A stretch of 64,000 bases of DNA from Streptococcus gwangjuense (GCF_003627155.1 NZ_CP032621.1:806001-870000); one strand, 5' to 3'; shown: positions 9,875 to 17,357, numbered from the stretch's first letter. Notes: generated from the letters alone by a model not told the origin. Numbers and translations: made by a program.

Positions 9875-10714
9875 ATGGCAAAAACAAAAGTCTATTTTTG
9901 GCTAAAAATTGATAAGAAATTTTTTGATAATATTTTTATCAAGAGGCTAAAGACGGTACCTGGCGGGTACACCATGACAGTCATTTATATTAGGCTCATG
10001 CTAGAGAGCTTAGAAAGTGACTGTATTTTATACTATGAGGGTTACTTTGACAATCTCAAGGAAGAGTTAGCCCTAAAATTAGATGTATCGGAAGATGATA
10101 TAGATATGACCATGGCATACTTTACTAAGTGTGGTCTAATACAAATTGATGAAGATAAAAACGCAGAACTATCACAGGCAAAAGCCTTGGTTGAGAGTGA
10201 AACAAACTGGGCAAACTATAAACGTGAACAACGAAAAAAAGGAAAATTGGAAGAAGTCCAACCATCTTTGACATTTTCCAACTCGTGTCCAACAGAGAAA
10301 GAGAAAGAGAAAGAGATAGAGAAAGAGTTAGAGAAAGAGGTAGAAGTAGATAAAGAACAATCACCCACTCCCTCTACCCTCAATCAAGAATTTGTAAATC
10401 TCTATAAATCTTTTGAAGCTGAGACAGGTAAAGCATTATCACCGTTACAAATTCAAGAATTGAAGTATATGCTAGAAGATTTTAGCCCAGAGCTTATCCA
10501 TGAGGCGTTAAAAGAAGCTGTCAGCCAGGGTAAAGCAAACTTTGCATACATCAAGGCAATCCTTAATCGTTGGAAACAGGACAATCTATTGACGGTGGAA
10601 CTTGTTAGAAATAGCTTTGCAGCGCGTGAGGCTAGGAAACAATCTCCTAAGCAATCAGAACCTATGAGCCGTGAAGAATGGCTGAAAACACGAACAGAAG
10701 AAAATCCATTTTAG
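9875..10714 (+). CDS. Replication initiator (phage replisome organizer, DnaD-like C-terminus)
   Basis: 279 aa. Residues 1-110 fit the phage replisome organizer N-terminal winged-helix domain (KVYFWLKIDKKFF). A low-complexity charged linker of KEKEKE/IEKE type follows (about 141-160), encoded by near-tandem GAGAAA repeats (about 10297-10343). Residues 170-250 resemble the DnaB_2/DnaD C-terminal domain (FSPELIHEALKEAV, FAYIKAILNRW). It should bind the element's origin and recruit the helicase loader encoded next. RBS AAAGGAGGG. Repeat-rich segments in such genes often contain the origin. Confidence 0.85.
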   Translation: MAKTKVYFWLKIDKKFFDNIFIKRLKTVPGGYTMTVIYIRLMLESLESDCILYYEGYFDNLKEELALKLDVSEDDIDMTMAYFTKCGLIQIDEDKNAELSQAKALVESETNWANYKREQRKKGKLEEVQPSLTFSNSCPTEKEKEKEIEKELEKEVEVDKEQSPTPSTLNQEFVNLYKSFEAETGKALSPLQIQELKYMLEDFSPELIHEALKEAVSQGKANFAYIKAILNRWKQDNLLTVELVRNSFAAREARKQSPKQSEPMSREEWLKTRTEENPF

Positions 10715-10725
10715 GAGGGTAAGCA

Positions 10726-11586
10726 ATGGAAAATAAATTTGAGCAATATAACAACAGAAAAATTAGTGAAAAGGTATGTGAGGTTCACAAGGTCAATTAT
10801 TGGCAAATTTCAACACCTAAGAGGGGTAGTAAGGAACGAAGTATACAAGAGTTTTGCCCTGAATGCACAAAGGAACTAATAGAGAGACAGGATAGGGAGG
10901 GAGTAGATAATAGCTTGAATGCTGAGACCTACCTAAAAACCTATAATGTGCTCATGCGAGACAGTACGATCCCTAGAGAGCTTAAAGAGGCTAGCTTTGA
11001 GAATTTCATAGTTGAGACAGCCGAGGAAAAGCAACTACTGGAGTTTGCTAGAGTGCAAGTAGAGAAATACCTGGACGGCATGACAGGGAATACCCTATTT
11101 ACAGGATCTACAGGGATAGGAAAGAGTCATTTAAGCGTAGCTATTGCTAAGGCAATAAACGAGGGCTACAAGGCTAAAGGAGAGCCTAAAAGCGTGTTAT
11201 TTGTCAATCTAACAGAAATCCTTAGACGAGTTCGAGAGAGCTTTAACGCTCCTACTAGTCTAGAGGGGCACTACTCAAGAATGCTGAAAGAGGTTGATTA
11301 CCTAGTACTTGATGATTTAGGTATAAAATCGGACAACGCTAGTAGTAAAGGTAAATCAGTTTGGGAAGAAGGGTTTATTTTTGATATTCTCAGTAATCGA
11401 GATAAAACCATTATTACTACAAATCTAAGTAGCTCAGAGATTGCTAGCTTGTATAGTGATCGAGTGGCCAGCCGTGTCAGAACTGGCCTAGAGGGTAACT
11501 TTTTCAAGTCATTCACGATCAAGGATAAGCGATACTCAATTAATCAGTTAAAAAATAAGGTAAAGCAGTTAAATGGAAGTAATTGA
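10726..11586 (+). CDS. DnaC/DnaI-like helicase loader (AAA+ ATPase)
   Basis: 286 aa. The N-terminal part has a C18/H21/C44/C47 set typical of the zinc-binding region of phage DnaC proteins. AAA+ core: Walker A GSTGIGKS (127-134), Walker B YLVLDDLG (192-199), sensor-type TTNL and an arginine-finger region DRVASRVR. It loads the host replicative helicase onto the origin opened by the upstream initiator; the two genes are 11 bases apart. Marks island 1 as self-replicating. Confidence 0.92.
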   Translation: MENKFEQYNNRKISEKVCEVHKVNYWQISTPKRGSKERSIQEFCPECTKELIERQDREGVDNSLNAETYLKTYNVLMRDSTIPRELKEASFENFIVETAEEKQLLEFARVQVEKYLDGMTGNTLFTGSTGIGKSHLSVAIAKAINEGYKAKGEPKSVLFVNLTEILRRVRESFNAPTSLEGHYSRMLKEVDYLVLDDLGIKSDNASSKGKSVWEEGFIFDILSNRDKTIITTNLSSSEIASLYSDRVASRVRTGLEGNFFKSFTIKDKRYSINQLKNKVKQLNGSN

Positions 11587-11820
11587 CTTACAAATCTAAA
11601 CAAAACTAGACACTTTTCCTGGGGTGAGAAATCGCCTCTAAAAAAATTACTATGCTTTCCTCGACCAAACTAATCAAGCATGGTAATTTAATCAATGACG
11701 AAAAACAACTATTAGGTACACAAAAAGGGTAGTATTTTATAACACGAACCTTAAAAACCTAGTCAAATCAATAGACTAGGGATATTCAGATTATAATAAA
11801 TCGAAATAAAGGAGAAATTC
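11587..11820 (+). other. Noncoding segment with long inverted repeats: candidate origin or control region
   Basis: A 234-bp AT-rich gap between the replication genes and the downstream module. A 14-bp inverted repeat (11644-11657 / 11676-11689, one G-U pair) flanks an 18-nt loop. A second inverted repeat, CCTAGTC (11759-11765) / GACTAGG (11774-11780), lies just upstream of a TATAAT at 11792-11797, and AAAGGAG at 11808 serves the next ORF. The first could be an origin or attenuator, the second an operator for the downstream module. Confidence 0.5.
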
Positions 11821-11994
11821 ATGACTGAAAACAAGGATAATAAATTATTAGAAATGATGGAGAAAGGCTTTGTTTTATACTCAAAAAATGGTATAATAAA
11901 GTACATTGAAATTCCAGAACACGGGAGTATTAAGCTAAAAGCTCAAGATGGGCAGTTAGTTTATAAGGAAGTGACCACTGGAGGACATTGTTAA
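11821..11994 (+). CDS. 57-aa small protein opening the post-replication module
   Basis: ATG 11821 with AAAGGAG 6 bases upstream and TATAAT at 11792-11797. Product begins MTENKDNKLLEMMEKG; a basic/hydrophobic middle (GIIKYIEIPEHG) suggests a small beta fold. No known family. An intrinsic terminator follows 20 bases after the stop, so it may be an independent transcript. Confidence 0.6.
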   Translation: MTENKDNKLLEMMEKGFVLYSKNGIIKYIEIPEHGSIKLKAQDGQLVYKEVTTGGHC

Positions 11995-12015
11995 TAAATA
12001 CTGACTGGAAAAACC

Positions 12016-12063
12016 AGAGGTATGATAATTGAGTTTAACACTCTTTTGTCATACCTCTTTTAC
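12016..12063 (+). terminator. Terminator / attenuator before the packaging module
   Basis: AGAGGTATGA (12016-12025) pairs perfectly with TCATACCTCT (12049-12058), followed by a T-rich tail. It ends 10 bases before the RBS of the next gene, so conditional readthrough would control that module. Confidence 0.65.
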
Positions 12064-12085
12064 TTTTTGTCATAAGGAGGATAAC

Positions 12086-12697
12086 ATGACACTTACAACA
12101 CTTAAAAATGACATTCAAGCATTTGGGAAGAAAAAAATAGAATATATGCGTGGTTATATCGCCATGCAGGACGATTTTCAAGATAAATTACACAAACAGT
12201 TAATCGGAAAAGTTTATGCAGAAGAAACACTGCTGAAATATAAAAAAGATGCAGAAAATTATTCTTCTAATACTTTTCAAATGCTGTGTCAACAACTAGA
12301 AAAAGAGAAAAATATTGAATTAGAAAATCTTAAATCAAAAGAAGAGTCTATTACAGCAGATGATGTAGCTGATTTATCTTTATTTTCTAGTATCAAGCCA
12401 ACAGCGGTAGAAATGAAAGAATATTTAGAAAAGTATAAGAATAAACCTTTAGCAATTAGAAAGTTAGAGAATATTATCGAAAATGATGCTGATCTTTCTT
12501 ATATTGAAATTGATATAGATCAATTCAAACAACAAAATCTTCTTGAAAAATTAATCATTTTCTTTACTAGGAAAATTAATTACTTCCATGATGGTTTATA
12601 TATCAACGGTGATAAGATTGATTTAATGCAACATGAGATGATTGTTGAAAGCAATATTGAGTCGCTGGATGAAGAATTGCGTAAATATCTAGCATAA
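12086..12697 (+). CDS. 203-aa helical protein of unknown function, upstream of terS
   Basis: Start ATG 12086 is chosen because AAGGAGG (12074-12080) lies 5 bases upstream; the ORF extends further 5' only through the terminator. Strongly charged, coiled-coil-rich first half (MTLTTLKNDIQAFGKKK, EKEKNIELENLKSKEES), then a more globular C-terminus. No family recognised. In SaPIs the genes before terS alter capsid size or interfere with the helper phage, and coiled-coil scaffold-like proteins occur there; that parallel is inference from position. Confidence 0.6.
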   Translation: MTLTTLKNDIQAFGKKKIEYMRGYIAMQDDFQDKLHKQLIGKVYAEETLLKYKKDAENYSSNTFQMLCQQLEKEKNIELENLKSKEESITADDVADLSLFSSIKPTAVEMKEYLEKYKNKPLAIRKLENIIENDADLSYIEIDIDQFKQQNLLEKLIIFFTRKINYFHDGLYINGDKIDLMQHEMIVESNIESLDEELRKYLA

Positions 12698-12742
12698 GAA
12701 ATAAAGGGGGAACCCTTTATTTTGATAACAAGGAGGTAATAG

Positions 12743-13171
12743 ATGGCAGGAAATGAAAATGATGGCCTTACATCCAAACAAATAAAATTCATAGATGCCA
12801 TGCTTACCGAGCCAACGATAGAAAAAGCGTGCCAAAAAGCAGGGGTGTCAAGGGCAACAGGTCATAAGTATCTAAAGGTTGCAGCAGTTAAAAAAACATT
12901 GAGACTAAAACAAGATGAGATGATGGATAAAACTACACAGATGCTATATCTAGCCTCATCCAATGCTGTTTCTGTACTCAATGATATTATGATGGATTCT
13001 AAGGTTAACCCGTTTATAAGAACTCAAGCAGCAAAAGCTATACTTGAACAATCATATAAAACTCATGAAATTTTTGGAGTAGTAAGACAAATTGAAGAAT
13101 TGAGGTTAGAAATTGAGGAAGTATCTAAAGGAGATCAAAGAGTTACAAGAACTCAAGGAATTATTAAGTAG
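12743..13171 (+). CDS. terS: Phage terminase small subunit (TerS)
   Basis: 142 aa. LTSKQIKFIDAMLTEPTIEKACQ followed by GVSRATGHKYLK is the DNA-binding HTH of small terminases; the helical middle suits oligomerisation. TerS selects the DNA to be packaged. No large terminase gene is present, so it must work with the helper phage's TerL, which is the classical satellite strategy. RBS AAGGAGGT. Its 3' end overlaps the next ORF by 59 bases in another frame. Confidence 0.82.
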   Translation: MAGNENDGLTSKQIKFIDAMLTEPTIEKACQKAGVSRATGHKYLKVAAVKKTLRLKQDEMMDKTTQMLYLASSNAVSVLNDIMMDSKVNPFIRTQAAKAILEQSYKTHEIFGVVRQIEELRLEIEEVSKGDQRVTRTQGIIK

Positions 13172-13490
13172 TAGAAATACGCCTGAAGTTATCATCGTCG
13201 AGGGTAACGATGATTTGGGAGAATTTTTCCAAGTTGATGGTGAGTTATTTAGTGATATTGAACTTTTAGAAAACCTTAAAAAGTGGCGTGAATGGGAAGT
13301 GCAGGTTATCGTTGATGATTGGTGTAACCGTAGTCTAAATGAAGATGAAACAGGAATCTTATATTTTCCAAAGCATGAGGATAAAATGGACTATATCCGA
13401 TTTAACAAAGGTTTAGAACCTTTATATCACGCGCTAGATGAACCTTATACAACAATCTCAAAAAGTGAGTGGTTAAAGCTATTAGATTAA
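13113..13490 (+). CDS. Acidic phage-type protein overlapping terS, unknown function
   Basis: Up to 125 aa from TTG 13113, the only plausible in-frame start, with a weak GAGG upstream; this requires a 59-base overlap with terS. The C-terminal part is acidic and Trp-rich (KKWREWEVQVIVDDWCN) and looks genuinely coding. The start is uncertain. No recognised domain. Confidence 0.55.
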   Translation: MRKYLKEIKELQELKELLSSRNTPEVIIVEGNDDLGEFFQVDGELFSDIELLENLKKWREWEVQVIVDDWCNRSLNEDETGILYFPKHEDKMDYIRFNKGLEPLYHALDEPYTTISKSEWLKLLD

Positions 13491-13507
13491 TAATTTAGGA
13501 GGTAATC

Positions 13508-13918
13508 ATGCCAAAGAAGAAAATTGAGCGTATTTCAGTAATCCACAGAGAAAAAATTTTATGGCTCAAGTGGTATTTCATGAGAGATAAAGAAAATCCT
13601 AAGTATAGTGTCCTTGAGAGTAAAATGTTTGATGCTGCTAAAAAGCAAGATCTGCTTGCTTATAAAAAATACACCACGATTAAACAGATAACAGATATTA
13701 GGGTACAGACTAGTGAAGACGATTTTTTAACGGCCATTAAAGAGGTTTATGTGTATAATCACATGAATGTTATCGGAGCTTGTCAACGTATATTATTTGT
13801 TAGTCAGTCGTCAGCCTATAACAAGCTAAATAAATGGTTTGAAACTTATTCAGATTTGTATTTTAGTATTATTCCATTACCGAATATGGGAGCGTATCAT
13901 GACTTGGTAGATATCTAA
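13508..13918 (+). CDS. Late-regulator-like protein (RinA/ArpU or DUF722 type, tentative)
   Basis: 136 aa, basic. The C-terminal part NVIGACQRILFVSQSSAYNK looks like an HTH, in the style of the ArpU/RinA late activators found at the end of phage early regions. RBS AGGAGGT. It is the last protein gene of island 1, and the tRNA-like unit starts 10 bases after its stop, so that small RNA promoter is a possible target. The family call is tentative. Confidence 0.5.
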   Translation: MPKKKIERISVIHREKILWLKWYFMRDKENPKYSVLESKMFDAAKKQDLLAYKKYTTIKQITDIRVQTSEDDFLTAIKEVYVYNHMNVIGACQRILFVSQSSAYNKLNKWFETYSDLYFSIIPLPNMGAYHDLVDI

Positions 13919-13927
13919 TTGATTGTA

Positions 13928-13936
13928 TGATATAAT
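13928..13936 (+). promoter_or_regulatory. Extended -10 promoter of the tRNA-like RNA
   Basis: TGATATAAT: TG (13928-13929), one base, TATAAT (13931-13936). Expected +1 near 13943, immediately before the tRNA-like fold. Confidence 0.7.
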
Positions 13937-13943
13937 AAACCAA

Positions 13944-14015
13944 AGTACAATGAGTAGTATATAGGGATTGCGCCTTGATTGAGGAGATTCCGGTTCGAAT
14001 CCGGGCTATTGTGCT
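13944..14015 (+). ncRNA. tRNA-like RNA of 72 nt
   Basis: The ends form a 7-bp acceptor-like stem, AGTACAA (13944-13950) with TTGTGCT (14009-14015), one T-G pair, extendable to 8-9 bp. A canonical T-arm is present: TCCGG, loop TTCGAAT, CCGGG (13989-14005). The anticodon arm (13971-13986) has a mismatch and a 6-nt loop TGATTG, and the D-arm is weak; three extra bases lie between T-arm and acceptor strand, and no CCA is encoded. It has its own extended -10 promoter and terminator. It is either a degenerate tRNA or a purposely tRNA-shaped RNA; the anticodon would be GAU if it decodes. Confidence 0.65.
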
Positions 14016-14041
14016 AGCATCTAGGAAACTAGGTGCTTTTT
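14016..14041 (+). terminator. Intrinsic terminator of the tRNA-like RNA
   Basis: AGCATCTAG, loop GAAA, CTAGGTGCT, then TTTT: a 9-bp stem with one G-U pair, starting at the base after the acceptor-like strand. Confidence 0.88.
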
Positions 14042-14257
14042 GTTTCTATCAATTAAGTGCCTACTCCATTGCTGAATTAAAAAAATAACACTATGAAAAG
14101 TGCTATTTCTCTTGCCTGCTGAACTCGTCAATTTTATTACCTTTTTTGTTACCCCTCAAAAATACCCTACTTGTTTGTACCTTGTCACTTTTACTAGATT
14201 AGACAAAATAAGCTCTTTAAAATTGTGCATTTTTGGGGTACTTTATTATAGGTATAT

Positions 14258-14273
14258 AACTTGAAAAAATAAT
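14258..14273 (+). repeat. Island 1 right attachment repeat
   Basis: Exact copy of 5758-5773. The preceding gap (14042-14257) has no gene I can support; it contains TTGTTACCCCT (about 14147) and further TACCC boxes resembling those near the left end, probably integrase arm sites. Confidence 0.85.
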
Positions 14274-14274
14274 A

Positions 14275-14352
14275 GTTGATTTAACAACGTTTTAAGCCCC
14301 TCGGATTTTATCCGAAGGGCTTTTTTTCTGTTCAGGGGGCAAAAAAGGGGCA
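14275..14352 (+). repeat. Island 2 left repeat, containing the presumed native eno terminator
   Basis: Begins GTTGATTTAACAACG and contains the hairpin AGCCCCTCGGAT / ATCCGAAGGGCT followed by seven T's, a strong intrinsic terminator. It lies two bases after the eno-derived right att repeat of island 1, where the native eno terminator should be before insertion. Repeated at 21631-21708. Confidence 0.9.
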
Positions 14353-14374
14353 AAACTTTCTTATAAAATTTTTT

Positions 14375-15508
14375 TCATAAAACCCTATCTAAGACATTGA
14401 TTGCTTCATCTTTCATATTCTTTGTGACGTGGGTATAGATAGAAGTTGTGACATCAGAATCAGAATGTCCAACCCTATCCATGATTGTTTTTAGCGGAAT
14501 TTTATTTTCAGCTAAAATGCTAATAGTTGTATGTCTGAAGATGTGAGGGGACAGATGTTTGGGAATTGGCTTTTTAAGGCGCTCATTTGCTCTCTGAAGC
14601 GACTTGCTTAGAATTGAACTATGAATCGGCTTACCAGTGTTTGTGACAAATATACGAGCGCTTTTGTGCCAATTTAGGTCAGTTTTTTCACTGATCTGGT
14701 TAAGTTCAATCATTTTATCTAGTATCTCAATCTCTCTTTTTGTTAAGTGTGTAGTTCGAAAGCTTGCAAATGTTTTAGGCCCATCATCGTCTGGAATATA
14801 TCGGTTGAATGTTGTATGGATGTCTAATGTCTTGCTATCTTTGTGATATTTATCTAGCGTAAGGCCAGCTAGCTCTCCAAGCCGGCAACCATTCAGGATC
14901 ATGAATTCACAGGCTAAAGCATATCTTAGAGTGATATCTTTTCTATACAGTTCTTTCAAAATTTCTTTATATTCTTTCGGTTCCAGGTATTTGTCTTTCG
15001 CATTTTTAATCTGCTCCAAGCTTTGTTTTTTTCGAGGTAACTTTGCTTTTCTTGCTGGATTATTTTCAATGAATCCTTGGTCGATAGCATAATCAAAGAA
15101 AACATTCAAAATAGATTTAACTCGGTATTTTTGGGTGTAAGTCCAGTCTTCAGTATCAAGCAATCTTTGAATTAGTCTCACATCCATATTTTCTAATTTA
15201 GTACCACCTTCGATTTTATCCGAGATTCTGTTATAGGTTGAAAGCATGGTCTTATACGTACTTAGTTTTATTTGTTTCTGATGGAATTCCCACCATTCCG
15301 AAAAAACTGTATGGAAGAAAGCAGAAGCAGTGGTCAGTTTCTGCAGTACAGTTTCAATCTTCTCATCTAGCTGCTTCTGTGCTTCTTTTTTCGCTCTTAT
15401 TGATCCAGAGTCAAGGGTTATAGACACTCTTTTCCATTTCTCAGTATAAGGGTCTTTGTATCGTTCAAAGAATTTGTATTTTCCGTTTGGAAGTTCTTCT
15501 ATCCACAT
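14375..15508 (-). CDS. int: Tyrosine integrase of island 2
   Basis: 377 aa, the streptococcal temperate-phage type: Arm-DNA-binding domain (about 1-55), core-binding domain (about 65-165) and catalytic domain (about 175-370). R209 in NGCRLGELAG, H322 and R325 in PHIFRHT, H348 in RVGHSD and Y358 in SIYTH are all present. It lies beside the left repeat and is transcribed toward it. It is a different lineage from the island 1 integrase, in line with the different att sequence. Confidence 0.95.
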   Translation of the reverse strand: MWIEELPNGKYKFFERYKDPYTEKWKRVSITLDSGSIRAKKEAQKQLDEKIETVLQKLTTASAFFHTVFSEWWEFHQKQIKLSTYKTMLSTYNRISDKIEGGTKLENMDVRLIQRLLDTEDWTYTQKYRVKSILNVFFDYAIDQGFIENNPARKAKLPRKKQSLEQIKNAKDKYLEPKEYKEILKELYRKDITLRYALACEFMILNGCRLGELAGLTLDKYHKDSKTLDIHTTFNRYIPDDDGPKTFASFRTTHLTKREIEILDKMIELNQISEKTDLNWHKSARIFVTNTGKPIHSSILSKSLQRANERLKKPIPKHLSPHIFRHTTISILAENKIPLKTIMDRVGHSDSDVTTSIYTHVTKNMKDEAINVLDRVL

Positions 15509-15538
15509 TGATTTTACCTCACTTTTTTGTTAAAATGA

Positions 15539-15628
15539 GTATAAGAAAACGACCTTTTGAATGGTTGTTTCTTATACGTAAGTTCCTCACACTCAAGATT
15601 GCCGTCGGAGAGTGTGAGGATTTTTTGT
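15539..15628 (-). repeat. Dispersed hairpin repeat, copy 1 (between int and the DUF4190-like gene)
   Basis: Two stacked inverted repeats: GTATAAGAAAACGACC (15539-15554) against GGTTGTTTCTTATAC (15563-15577), then TCCTCACACTC / GAGTGTGAGGA around a 15-nt loop (15584-15620). The second hairpin and its flank recur at 17292-17357. On the plus strand it runs into TTTTTT, but the surrounding genes are on the minus strand. Confidence 0.75.
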
Positions 15629-15637
15629 TGTCTTTTT

Positions 15638-16234
15638 TTATTCCAAACCGTTACCAACTTTGGTAATCAATAAGAAAGTTCCATCATCTTGTTTTGCGAA
15701 TGACAAGATAACAGCTTTATATTTAGTACCAATCGAAGTGTAAGAGATTGTTTTATTTTCGTGATCATTCACTGTACTTGTGTTAGTATCGCTCGGCTCA
15801 CCGTGTTCTTTAACGATATCATCGTATTTAGAACCGCCTGCACCTCTATTAGCAATATCACCAGTAACAAGCGCATCAAACTGCTCTTTTGTCCAGTTAA
15901 ATTTAGCATCTTCTTCTTTTTGTGAAGATTCGATTGAAGAACTTGCTGAGCTAACTGCTTGTTCCACATCTTTACCAATTTTATCAAGCGATTTAGCATA
16001 CATAGCTTGAGTTGCAAGCACTATAGCAATCGAAACAACAGATAAAACAGTTCCGATAATAGCTAGTGTTTTTGGTCTTTTTCTGTTTACTGCAAAACCA
16101 ATTAAACCGAAGATAAGAGCCAAAATAGCCAAAAGGAATGAAAAATTATTGATGATAGGCATCCACGAGCCAAGCAGTGCAAGACCTCCGAAGATAATGG
16201 CTAGAATACCTAAAACTTTACGTTCTTGTTTCAT
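15638..16234 (-). CDS. Membrane protein, DUF4190-like N-terminus plus small extracytoplasmic domain
   Basis: 198 aa. Three transmembrane helices (about 7-24, 29-49, 55-80), a Ser-rich linker (90-110) and a soluble C-terminal domain (about 112-198: FNWTKEQFDALVTGD, KAVILSF) resembling the DUF3862/BLIP-like fold of streptococcal secreted or lipoprotein domains. It lies beside int in the lysogenic-conversion position, so it is likely expressed in the lysogen; a role at the cell surface, such as superinfection exclusion, is inference. Confidence 0.7.
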   Translation of the reverse strand: MKQERKVLGILAIIFGGLALLGSWMPIINNFSFLLAILALIFGLIGFAVNRKRPKTLAIIGTVLSVVSIAIVLATQAMYAKSLDKIGKDVEQAVSSASSSIESSQKEEDAKFNWTKEQFDALVTGDIANRGAGGSKYDDIVKEHGEPSDTNTSTVNDHENKTISYTSIGTKYKAVILSFAKQDDGTFLLITKVGNGLE

Positions 16235-16347
16235 AAGAAACCTCTCTATCAGCTTTTAGTGTGGATCAGTTGTTGCACATTTTTTATTTCCGTTTTTTAC
16301 ATGCCAACTATTTCCAAAATGGAAACAGTTGCTAGATAAAAAGAAAA

Positions 16348-16370
16348 GTAGCCGTATCAAATACGGCTAC
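16348..16370 (-). terminator. Terminator of the PemK/MazF-like gene
   Basis: A perfect 10-bp stem GTAGCCGTAT / ATACGGCTAC with a 3-nt loop. On the minus strand it is followed by TTTTCTTTTT. A second hairpin (AACTATTTCC / GGAAACAGTT, about 16306-16330) lies next to it. The 16235-16465 gap contains no gene. Confidence 0.8.
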
Positions 16371-16465
16371 CATCACGTTATGGATCTAAAATCCCAATGT
16401 AAACTTTATGGAGCTAAACTCCTAATAGCTGTATTGTAATATAATTATTAAAAAATGTCAAGAGA

Positions 16466-17230
16466 TTAAAAAAGGTATAATTCTTTTAACTTTTCGTTAA
16501 TTTTGTCCAATGTGTTATCAGATACTTTCATTTTTCCGATTGGATCTAATCTATTTTTCTTTAAAATTCTATCTTTGCTGATTGTTTGAAGGTTATTACA
16601 CTTGGCATAAGAACGCTTAATGTATTTTTTGTAGTATTGAGTTAATTCAATAATGTCAGTTATTTCTGATTGTGTTCGTTTAAGGTTGTTATCGTCTACT
16701 ATCTTAGGTTGAATTATTTCGTTTGAAAATTGTTCTGTGTAAGCTTGGTAGACATCCGATAAGGCAGCTTCAGTAATTGCATTATTGGAATCTAAATATT
16801 TTAGGTAGGCAAATAATTCTTTGTGTAATTTTTCAATATATTCATCAAGTAAAATAGAAGGATATTCCGCAATAATTTCGTCTATGAGTACAGTATCTAT
16901 TTGATTTTTAGATGTTAGAGGAATTACTGTGAGTGTTTTTTTATAAGGACTATCTACTTTGTCTAAAACAATCGCCCAATGATTATTTGATAATTCTCCG
17001 CCTATATTTACACCGAACTCTACGAATACTAGAGAACCACGACTGAATTTCCAATATTTTCTTTTTTGAGTCTTAGCTTCAAATAAGAATTGTTCAGATT
17101 GTCTTTTAACTGCTGGTGCAAGAAATCTGTATTTAGAAGATGTATGCTTTGCTTTACCAAGTTTATAGAGTTTTTCAACTTCTATGTAGTTTTGTTTGGT
17201 TTGTTCAAAATATGGATTTTCTTTGTTCAT
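16466..17230 (-). CDS. PemK/MazF-fold protein, long form
   Basis: 254 aa from ATG 17230; a longer frame exists to 17269 but the family-like start MNKENPYFEQ is preferred. The domain at about 63-165 (RGSLVFVEFGVNIGGE, HWAIVLD, TVIPLTS) matches the PemK/MazF beta-barrel opening and its conserved GxxV.VdfG.niG pattern. MazF proteins are usually about 110 aa endoribonucleases paired with an upstream antitoxin; this one has extra N- and C-terminal helical regions and no antitoxin gene beside it. Its C-terminal domain could regulate it in cis. Own terminator at 16348. Confidence 0.7.
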   Translation of the reverse strand: MNKENPYFEQTKQNYIEVEKLYKLGKAKHTSSKYRFLAPAVKRQSEQFLFEAKTQKRKYWKFSRGSLVFVEFGVNIGGELSNNHWAIVLDKVDSPYKKTLTVIPLTSKNQIDTVLIDEIIAEYPSILLDEYIEKLHKELFAYLKYLDSNNAITEAALSDVYQAYTEQFSNEIIQPKIVDDNNLKRTQSEITDIIELTQYYKKYIKRSYAKCNNLQTISKDRILKKNRLDPIGKMKVSDNTLDKINEKLKELYLF

Positions 17231-17291
17231 TTTATTTCTCTCTATACACACTGACAACCTCACCTTCAAATCTGGAACTCGTCGTGTTTAA

Positions 17292-17357
17292 TGGTTGTTT
17301 CTTATAGCCGATATCCTCACACTCAAAGATTGCCGTCGGAGAATGTGGTGATTTTTT
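17292..17357 (-). repeat. Dispersed hairpin repeat, copy 2 (between the PemK-like and zinc-ribbon genes)
   Basis: Shares ATGGTTGTTTCTTATA, TCCTCACACTCAA and GATTGCCGTCGGAGA with copy 1 at 15561-15628, plus a T run. The second stem arm is slightly decayed (GAATGTGGTGA). Confidence 0.75.

Noticed and set aside
10297..10343. Tandem GAGAAA repeats as an independent repeat locus
   Set aside because: They are in frame and encode the charged linker of the initiator; they are mentioned there as a possible origin site only.
13944..14015. Functional tRNA call
   Set aside because: The T-arm is canonical, but the anticodon and D arms do not form standard stems and spacing before the acceptor strand is off by three bases; recorded as tRNA-like instead.
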